From assembly GCA_034509925.1 (NCBI GenBank), contig CM067527.1, positions 3,422,501 to 3,486,500 of the forward strand: 64,000 bases of DNA, given 5' to 3'. The notes below the pieces were generated by a model that saw only the letters and a program-made list of their open reading frames with translations, did no database searches and had not been told where the DNA came from. This stretch comes from Hirudinaria manillensis (Eukaryota > Annelida > Clitellata > Hirudinida > Hirudinidae). Below are positions 46,901 to 64,000 of this stretch, piece by piece (position 1 is the first letter of the stretch; every line of letters starts with the position of its first letter). Both the position numbers and the translations under genes were made by a program.

Positions 46901-48542
46901 ATGTCCAACATAGAGCGACTTGGTAGTGAAAGCATAAGGCTGGACCTCCACGTCTGCTCTGGTGATCTGAATTGATAATATTAAATTAATAACTCTATAA
47001 TAATAACTATTATTATTATACAGAGGAAAAACTATTTAATTATTAAAATTAATGACCCATGTTCGAGTAGTGGTTTAATTATTCACCTTGTTGATGAAGC
47101 TGGACTTTCCTACGTTGGGAAATCCGCAGAGCAGGATCGTCCTGGTGTTGGGATCTATGGACGGCAGACGGGCCAAATGCTGTCTTACCTGTTTTGGCAA
47201 GCAAGGCATGTTTACATTCTCACTCATTGTAATGAATTTAATAAAAAAATTATTATGCATCAATCACGAGGCATTATGTTCTGATATAATCGGACTTCTG
47301 CTCATTTTGATAACCTATAAACCTCAATTCATTAAAATATTGATCAGTTCTAGCACATCTTTAAATGTGGAATCAATAATGCATAAATAATACTTAAAAC
47401 GGTATTTAATCAGACAATTTTAACAAAACCCACCTCTTCCAAGAACTTGAGTCCCTTGCTTTGCTTCTTCATGATCGTGGCAAAGTAACCGAGCGCTGCC
47501 ACCTTCAGACTCTTGCATCGGAACAAACTGTCCGAATGCTTCATGAGGAGAACGTACTTCTTGGCATGCCTTTCGAAAGAAGACAATTGATTTAATGGAG
47601 TAACAAGTGTAATTGGGATTGTAATTTGTCATTATCTGGTTTGTGACAAAATAAAAGATTAATTTTGCCAGCTTCATAAATAAAAGTGTTAATTTGCTGG
47701 TGTGAAACCATTAGAACATTCTTGTGCTTCGATTAAAATACCTGTCAATTTCATGCATGGCCCTGTTTATTTCTCCCAGGGCAATCTTGTAGTGGTCTTT
47801 GTCATAGAGAACATTCATCAAGTCGGCATAGAAAGGATGTATGTCCTGCAATAAAACAATAAAACGTTGTGTTATCTAATAAGTTCAATTAATAAATAAC
47901 ACCTCAAATAACTGAGGATAAACCTTCAACTATCCTTCTTACGAAAGTGCTGACTACTCATATTCACTCATTTCCAATAGATTAAAACAATAGATCTATG
48001 AACCTATTCCAAAGTGAAGTCTGCACTACAACAAGCATTTGATATAAGCAAATGCATAAAATAGTTATATTTTAGATTATTCAGTAAAATTTACAGTGTT
48101 ATATACTGACATCAAGCTTTGGAAAGTCTTTGATGATATGATCGAGCTTGTCATGGAAAGTCTGCTGAGTGAACTTGATCTTTCTTGTGTAGAATTCTCT
48201 AATTCTACCAATTTGATAATTCTTATGAATAACTGTTGGCGTTTTCCTCTGGGTTTTGGAAAGGACTATGTCCACAAAGTCCTGAACAATAATAGAAAAA
48301 GTATTGCTTTTAAAATGTTCAAAAATAGATTAATCTCTAATAGAAAACTTCTAACACACCGTTAACAATCTAATAATGACAAAAATCTAATATCGCTTAA
48401 TGGTACTGTGATCAAAAACTATGTTGCATTGTGATAAACAAGGCTTTACTATGAAATACAGTGCATTTAAAGATATATCAACCTTCCCAGACGGCACAAC
48501 AGTAATTCTCTTAAAATTGTACTGATACTGATTCTGAGACAT
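43979..48542 (-). CDS. Nucleolar GTP-binding protein NOG1/GTPBP4 (17 exons)
   Basis: NOG1 is a GTPase of the Obg/TRAFAC group that docks on pre-60S particles and is needed for large-subunit maturation. Exons: 48483..48542, 48111..48281, 47742..47845, 47434..47569, 47087..47188, 46874..46966, 46409..46558, 46208..46315, 46035..46124, 45770..45877, 45547..45636, 45400..45451, 45104..45204, 44845..44951, 44534..44675, 44238..44387, 43979..44131; all phases close and give 638 residues (human 634). The N-terminus has [21 protein letters not shown]1 is GFPNVGKS (179-186), switch I YAFTTKS (202-208), G3 DTPG (225-228), G4 NKTD (293-296; human NKCD). The conserved [13 protein letters not shown] and the basic C-terminus [17 protein letters not shown] complete the family pattern. 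Its start codon is 435 bp from that of the divergent phosphatase gene. Confidence 0.95.
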
Positions 48543-48977
48543 TCTATATTTATCCGTAGAAACAAGAACCAAAACACGCCACTCGTGGACTTGTTGGACG
48601 ATATTAAACAAATATTTCCGCAGAGATTATAGACTGTCTTATTAAAGTAATCAGTAAATATTCTTTGAAATATTTGTTAATTTTAACAAATTAGTCTAAT
48701 CATCATTTATTGTAATTATTTTAATTTTTGAGGTGCTGTTTAAGATTTTATATTTTTTTGGTGAAAATGTATTAAAATAAATGTTGCTAGTGCTAGCATA
48801 AGTGTTTTAATGTATGGCAATTCTTTAAAGATTATTAATCGTGCTTTTGAATTTGCGACGAAAAATAAACATAAACAGTTTTCAAAATTACACATCGTAA
48901 CTTGCCCATGCCGTTATAATATATTTTTGGTATTCTTGATATTTCATCTGTCCCCATCAAAATGGAATTGAGGAGTG
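48543..48977. promoter_or_regulatory. Head-to-head promoter region of NOG1 and SCP phosphatase
   Basis: 435 bp between divergent start codons, AT-rich, without a microsatellite. It must contain at least the NOG1 promoter and probably both. No specific binding site could be read with confidence. Confidence 0.5.
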
Positions 48978-51814
48978 ATGCCATCGCGAAATGAATTAAA
49001 AACTGCACCTAATAATATAATCACTAGTGTCACCACTGAAAATAGAAAAGAAACTGAGCCAGGCATGTTTAATGTGATATTATGCAATAATATGCAATGA
49101 GAGCAAATTTTTTTTGTTGAACTAGGCCCAACGACTGTACCTGGGGATATAATCACTAGTGTCGCCCCTGAAAATGGAATTCCACTTTATGGCATGCTGC
49201 TATGTTATTGTGTCGTAACAGTCTATTTTTTATCGCTTTGGAAATGACAAATATAACTAATTTTGATATTTTAATTGCATCAATGGAATTATGTTAAAAA
49301 AATGTGTTTGTTTTCACAGCAAACCAAGGAACATCACTAAAAAGGTTAAGATCTCGAGTGAAATTCTTCTTTGGTTGTCGCGGTTGTCGTAGGAAAAGGA
49401 GGAAATCGAGGTCAAATTTGGGTTTAGCTGAGGTCAGATTGAACCATAGTCTCTTGAAGTTATTCTGTTGATAATTTTCCATTTTATGTATTGGGGTCGC
49501 TTATAAATGATTATTTTGAATTGAAAAGGAATGGTTTATCACATATTTTAGTCTCTTTAAACCACTGTAATTTGCAATCGTGTTAAGATTGATTTTTTGT
49601 GAGTTTTTTTTTGTCAAAATTGTTCTTACGACTGTACTTTTAGTCTATTGTTTTTTTAAAATGTCCTACAAAATATAAGGAGTTATTGTTTTGCATTTTT
49701 TGCAGTTATTGCATTTTTGTTTAGTCCATGCTCAAGTGATTGTTAGAAAATATGAGCATCATCAATACTGCAATAGTTGTTGTTTGTTATTATTGCTTTT
49801 GCAATGACTAGTTCACTAGCGACATTGTGATACTTCAATGTTGAATTTTTTAGGGAAAATTCCTTCTGCCGAAAGCATCACAGAGTGTGGAGCACAAGAT
49901 TTGTCTGGTTGTGGATCTTGATGAAACACTCGTCCACAGCTCTTTCAAAGTGAGTACCACACTCTCCGGCACTTGGATTTGGCTACTATCAGATTATCTT
50001 ATTCTTTATTATTAATATATTATTATTGTTATTGCAATCAGTGACACATATTTGGCTAAAAGTTAATGCAATGCACAATCTATAGTTTATAGTATGTTAA
50101 TATAATCTTTAACATAATCTTTAACGATTGCCATGATTTGGCCAGGCAAGCAAGGATGCTGATTTTATAGTCCCAGTATTGATTGAATATCACGTTCACA
50201 AGGTAATCTATGCTTCACTCTTTCATTTGTGATTGTCCTAGTAAATACCGTCGTCATTAGCAACCATCGTAACCATCACTACCACTACCACATCAGGTTT
50301 ATGTAAAGAAGCGACCTTATGTTGATCACTTCATAGATACCATCGGCCCATTGTTCGAATGCGTTCTCTTTACTGCCAGTCTTTCAAAGGTGGAGCAATT
50401 TCTGTTGTTAACCTGTTTGCTAATTATTGCTTTTTCTTGTTCCTGCAATTTTGTTTTGAAAATTTGTACTAAAAAACAATTAAGTAACAAATAAAACAGA
50501 ATAAATAACTTTGGTAATCTATCAATGGATTAATTAATTAACTTTTTAACCTTTCAACAAAAAGTTGTGACGATAGTAATCCCGTACCTTATTCCAGTAT
50601 GCCGACCCTCTCTTGAACCTGCTCGACAAGAAAGGAAATTTCCGTGCCCGTCTTTTTCGAGAGTCCTGCATTTTCAAAAAAGGTTTCTACATGAAGAACC
50701 TCGACCTCTTGGGTCGCGAACTCAGCAGGGTCATCATCCTCGACAATTCTCCGCACTCCTACATCAATCACAAGAGGAACGCAGTAAGGATTCTGCCATC
50801 TTTTCTTTACAAATACCGGTTGTTTATTTCTGATTTGCTGATGGTTCATAGGTTGTTGAATGCATGGATGATCTACCTGAATGTCTACAGGCTTCAAAGA
50901 TGTTATCTTGTAAAAGGCATTTATTAACATAAACACTGAATGATGATGAATTGATGGGCAGATTTGTTGTGATCAGATTGAATCTTAGTGTGAATAAATC
51001 AAAAGGAACTTTAATTTAATGATTGCACATTTAATTATATTTAATTTTTGTGATGTATTTTGATGGATATGCCCCCAGTAGCACTTACTTCATTACAATA
51101 CCATGATGTTTCGTATATTCTGAAATGTAATGTCTGCACTTATTTAAATCTCAGTCCATATTTCAGATTCCAGTCAAAACATGGATAGGAGATCCAACAG
51201 ACACTGAACTCTTGAAATTACTGCCTCTATTGAAAGCCCTATCGACTTGTGACAACGTCTACAACTACCTCCCTAAAGTCGTTTCAGAAACGTCAGTAAA
51301 CTTTGAGTTCCAAGACATTTTCAGTCAAATAAAGAAATCTCTACCACTATCCAACAACAACATCAAATCATCCCATCGTGGCAACAACGAGTCATCGGAT
51401 TCATTTCTTTCTCCATCCCATTGCGGTCCCTTGATAAAAACCGGAAATGAACAGCTCCATCCTCGCAAAGTCAAAGTAACACTTCGGGATGATTTCACTA
51501 AAGGCAACACGCCGCTTTGCGATGTCGTGGATGCTCACATGAAACCCGGGTTTGCCCAAACGTCGGTCGGGCACGGAACGGAGAATCGTGGCGAAGGTCG
51601 TTCGGACCCGAGGACGACGAGACGCGAAGACGGCAGACGTTCCTCGCCAGATGGCAATTTATCTGAAACTTTTCTGACGGTACACGGTTCCGTCTCCTAC
51701 AGATCGAAGTTCGTTCTCCCGAGGAATTCGTCTCGCCGACAAGTCCCGGAAAGCTTCGACGCCAGCTTAATATTTTCTCCGGCACCGCTAAGGAATATTT
51801 CAACCGTATTGTGA
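48978..51814 (+). CDS. SCP/CTDSPL-type small CTD phosphatase with extended C-terminus (7 exons)
   Basis: HAD-fold Ser phosphatase acting on the RNA polymerase II C-terminal domain (Ser5-P) and, in animals, on REST and SMADs. Exons: 48978..49062, 49320..49432, 49854..49949, 50146..50202, 50297..50389, 50598..50783, 51167..51814; about 425 residues. The N-terminal part carries IITSV and TSLKRLRSR, aligned with IITQVTN and SLKKQRSR of CTDSP/CTDSPL. The catalytic [10 protein letters not shown] is at 87-96 (Asp87 nucleophile, Asp89), FTAS at 142-145, [10 protein letters not shown] at 163-172, LDNSPHSY at 196-203; the domain ends near 250. A further 165-175 residues, rich in Ser, Arg and Asn, follow in one exon; vertebrate family members stop near the domain end. 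The first intron is inferred to be GC-AG (CCAG|GCATGT) because only that gives the needed phase. Exons 3-7 are certain. Confidence 0.88.
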
Positions 51815-53180
51815 TTAGAGGGTTGCTTAAAAATAGAAAAACTGGTGACGATCTGGTTTTGGTTTTTGTTATGAATGCTGGCTTGCACACTGTAGTCTGC
51901 CTGCTGAAGCTGGTCATAACTGCTGGCGTACAACAAATCTCGGTGGTCTGTGTTTCCTAAATTACTTTAATTTCTATGCAAATTTTGTCATGCATATTAA
52001 TTTTCTCATGCATATTAACATTGTCCATAAAAAAATGAATTGAACAAATTCATCGTGTCGGGTTTGTGCATCACGTCCGATCAGTAAGACGACCCAAGAG
52101 CACTAACGCACTATCCTCATACCTGAGTCCAGATGCTCCAGATGATAGAAAACTATTGCTGATTAAATTAAAAATTAAGAAGGCCAAATTATAATATAAT
52201 CCTGACTACCATTTACAAGAATTGTATTGAAGGACTTTATGTCACACCTCAATTCAAAATTTCTTCAGACATTCACAGGACAGAAAATAACAGAACGACA
52301 GAGAGACAGGTACGAACGGGTGCTTTTTATCATGGCAACTGTTGCCTGTTTCTGAAAAGTTTTGATAAGCATCAACATGGAAGAACGGAAGATTTGGCTT
52401 TTGTTTGGCAGACAAATTCAAATAACATTTAATAATGACAACAGTAGGTGAACAGAATGATAACTGATTATTGATGAAGTGGTATCAATAGATTACAGTG
52501 GTGCTCATCACAAGGAATCAATTGACATAAATGAGAAGATCTGTTGTGGCAAATATGCATGAAAGTAGCCTCAATGTTGTTAATACTGCCCGAACGGTAT
52601 TGTAGGCATGGCATGGCATCACTATTGCTTTTTTGTTGTGATATTAAGTCCGAACGATAAGGAGACTTTTAAGAGTGGCAATGCTACAATTTAGTTTAAT
52701 CTTGTTCAGAACCGTGAACTAAGAAATCTTTACTGACAACCAAGAATGGAAATAACAACAAACAGTGCAGACCAAAAGATGCAAGATGTGGTTTAATCAG
52801 TGAAAGTGAGTGTAACAACAGGCTGCATTTCTAAACAACAAAGTCAATTAGTAGCAGTGCAGATCAAATGGGATTATCAGAGATTATTAATCTGTAGAAG
52901 CCATCGAGGTAACAAATGAAACGAATCACAAGATGCGACAAAGACCAAACGAGAATTACGAGCGATCCTAAAAGTACACGAGACATTTGTGTGAGCAATC
53001 CATCCTTTCCAAAAGACTCTTCTATGCTCAGAGTTTGTGAATAATTCGGGTTCGAAACCGAAGCGAGAAAGATCGACAAGTAACAACGTCTCCATTTCCA
53101 AAACATTGCAACCAAAACTCAGCCAAACAAACAAAAAAAAACCCCCGAACTCTTCCGCGTCCTCGCGACCCGACGGAGCC
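51815..53180. other. Convergent 3' flanks of phosphatase and UGP2
   Basis: Unique-looking AT-rich DNA with no exon, array or transposon recognised. An A9 run at 53132-53141 is probably in the UGP2 3' UTR. Confidence 0.45.
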
Positions 53181-61607
<8,427 letters not shown>

Positions 61608-62503
61608 GACTCTGTTTCGCGTCAAAATAGTCTGTGCGCTATATCAGAGATTTGCTATAGCTGGATATTATGTAGTTGACTTTTCTTATATTTTTTACTG
61701 GGTGTGCTCCTTTGGACTACTAGTTGACTTTCAAATGCTTGGAGAGGTTTAGTAGGTTTAAATCTTCTGCCACGTCTCCCTCGCGCTTGAAGTTTAAAGC
61801 TATTTAAAAGGGTGGTGAGTGGCGCTGAATAGAATTCGCATAGCAATACTTAGCACACGTGACATTGCTGGTGACGCGTCACCTTTAATACTCATTCCAA
61901 GCATTCTAATATTTTCAAAGGCTTTTCATAAGGTCGACACTTCTTTAAACGAAGATTAGAGGGAATACCTAATAAAGCGAAAAGCCTCACCATATTCGGA
62001 CTAAACAACGAATTAACTTTGCCAGAACTTATTTACAAAAGCACCCGAATCCTACTCCTTTTTCTAGTCAAAAGTCAGTTTAAACGTGACCTTAAATCGT
62101 AAAGGCGTTTAGGTTATGCTCTTACTCGGTAAAACGTCAGGTAAAATGCCGGACTGTGATTTAGCAACAATCATTTTTATCATTAAGTTCTACTAAGCAA
62201 TTTTTATAACATTTATATCAATTATTAATCAAAATTTTTTTAAATTAACTAAATTTGAACGGTGACCTTGTAATTAAATGCCAACCTTCACCTTAAAATC
62301 TATTTTAACCTTTGACCCTCTCAACGTAAATGACAAAATTATATTTTTATTTAATTTTAAATTTATTATGTTATATTCAGTTACTTTTTTATTGCTCAAT
62401 ATGCTCCTCAAGGTTCTAAAATGGCGAATAAAACAAGTAAACAAAATGATTGCTTGAGCGATTTTGATTTTTGTGCTTTTTTAAATTATATCTTAGTTCT
62501 TTT
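61608..62503. other. UGP2 5' flank
   Basis: Presumed promoter and leader. A 63-codon minus-strand frame at 61655-61846 (basic, RGRRGRRFKPTKP) has no known homolog and may be an upstream ORF in the leader or chance. No core promoter motif is clear. Confidence 0.35.
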
Positions 62504-63400
62504 TGTGAAATTTTATATTGGAGAATCAAGAACCACGGCTTAATAATAGTTTAACGGTCATAACGTAATCTCCGTACATTAAAAAGTGGCTTCTGATGAC
62601 CGTCGCATACGTAGTAACTTTCGATGGACAGAAACGGGTCACATATTCTATAGAAATTGTAAATTAACGTTAATTAAGTTTAAAGCAAACGCAATAATTT
62701 GGTGAAATAAGGAAGTGGTCTTACGCTTATTTTCGCCTCAAATCATTTTTGTGCATTTGTGAAGTGCAACATAATTTTTTTCATATTGGAGAACCAAGAA
62801 CCACGGCTAATTAGTAGTTTAATGGTCGTAACATGATCTCCGTACATTAAAAAAAGTGGCTTCTGATGACCGTCGCATATGTAGTAACTTTCGATGGACA
62901 GAAACGGGTCACATATTCTATAGAAATTGTAAATTAATGTAATTTTTGTGCATTTTGTGAAGTGCAACATAATTTTTTTCATATTGGAGAAACAAGAACC
63001 ACGGCTCATTAGTAGTTTAATGGTCGTAACATGATCTCCGTACATTAAAAACAAGTGGCTTCTGATGACCGTCGCATATGTAGTAACTTTCGATGGACAG
63101 AAACGGGTCACATATTCTATAGAAATTGTAAATTAATATCAATTAAATTTAAAGCAAACGCAATACATTGGGTTAAGGTGGTGTTGCAATTATAACGGGC
63201 AAAGGTGAAACAATGCTTAGAAGTGAATATTATTTTAATATATTGGAAAATAAAGAAACACGGCTTGTTATAAGTAACAGCGGTCGTTACATATTTTCCA
63301 TACATTGATCAAGGTGACTCCTGATAATCATTAAGATTCTGTAATAACGCTTGATGGACTGACGGGTCACACACTTGTTTAATGGTTCATACTGTAGATC
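62504..63400. repeat. Satellite-like tandem repeat, about 3.5 copies
   Basis: A unit anchored on ACCACGGCT occurs at 62532, 62800 and 62998, with a diverged fourth near 63256. Shared blocks include TCTCCGTACATTAAAAA, GATGACCGTCGCATA and GATGGACAGAAACGGGTCAC. Spacings of 268, 198 and about 259 bp show that one unit lacks about 70 bp (the GTTAATTAAGTTTAAAGC block). The 122-residue minus-strand frame over two copies is a repeat product. Confidence 0.85.
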
Positions 63401-64000
63401 TTTAATTTATATGTTTATATTACATAAGTTAAATAAATTTGTTATGCGTTATATTATTAATATTATTATTATTAATAGTCAGAATAAACAATCGAAAACC
63501 CATCGTCGAAAACGAATGTAATATTTAGGGGGAATTCTTGCTGAATAAATCGGACTTTTCGACATTAAAATTTTTTTATTTCGGACATTAAAGAAAATAT
63601 CTTTGAATTGAATATGAATATTTATTATTTGGAATATGGACTGGAGCATAAATGCTTCAGTTGAATTGCAAAACACAATAAAATCAATTAGAATGAAGCC
63701 TGTTCAAATTTTCTCCGTGGCCCATTCAATTTGATGGAATCAATTGAGAAAGGCCTAGATTTTGATAATGTAATTGGCACCTGGCACTATTTTGTAATTA
63801 AGGCTAGATGCCTGATTTTATAACATAGCAGTGAATAGAGAATATAATACTTAATTATTCTGAAAAAGAAGATCATTTCGAGTGGACCACGCAACTTACG
63901 ACAGAAGGATTCGTTGAAAATATATAATGTCTCAATCTTTTATCGGACCAATTTACTGCCAGTTGGCACCATTGTTGATTCGGTTATTCTTTGAGAAGGA
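63401..64000. other. Right-edge AT-rich DNA
   Basis: A short ATT run near 63450-63475; otherwise AT-rich sequence with no feature I can support. Confidence 0.4.

Noticed and set aside
47088-47390. 100-residue plus-strand frame
   Set aside because: Antisense to the NOG1 exon carrying GFPNVGKS.
62743-63111. 122-residue minus-strand frame with an internal repeat
   Set aside because: It spans two satellite units; the protein repeat simply mirrors the DNA repeat.

Overview
The window looks like nuclear DNA from an invertebrate animal. It is AT-rich and full of tri- and tetranucleotide microsatellites. Its genes are split by GT-AG introns, many only 50-600 bp long, and the encoded proteins match conserved metazoan families along their length. 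The slowly evolving genes, the human-like exon structure and a potato-inhibitor-I protein (in animals best known from leech eglin c) would fit a lophotrochozoan, but this is inference; no taxon-specific marker settles it.

Layout. (1) 1-11,040: two 5' exons of an IGSF9/Turtle-type immunoglobulin receptor on the minus strand, running off the left edge; the 5.8 kb intron between them holds a folded-back hAT DNA transposon with a perfect 8-bp target duplication. (2) 11,041-20,687: a gene-poor tract dominated by (ATC)n, (ATT)n, (ATTC)n, (AATC)n and related arrays. (3) 20,688-22,812: a structurally complete, apparently very young LTR retrotransposon (identical 295-bp LTRs, ATAT target duplication, tRNA-Leu primer site, polypurine tract) whose only long ORF has an N-terminal SAP domain and no reverse transcriptase. 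(4) 22,813-26,646: more microsatellites and a 24-bp minisatellite. (5) 26,647-61,607: a gene-dense block with an acidic orphan (+), a 67-residue serine protease inhibitor (-), DDX47 (+), a SOX factor with a very long Q-rich N-terminus (-), an orphan terminal exon (-), a compact CREBRF-like bZIP factor (-), GTPBP4/NOG1 (-), an SCP/CTDSPL-type phosphatase (+) and UGP2 (-). (6) 61,608-64,000: UGP2 upstream DNA with a tandem repeat.

The genes do not form a pathway. Two (DDX47 and NOG1) act in ribosome biogenesis; the others act in transcription control, phosphatase signalling, UDP-glucose synthesis, cell adhesion and protease control. NOG1 and the phosphatase gene are head to head with 435 bp between start codons. 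DDX47/SOX and phosphatase/UGP2 are convergent. I built exon models by reading splice sites and checking phase against remembered family sequences; no alignment or transcript data were available.
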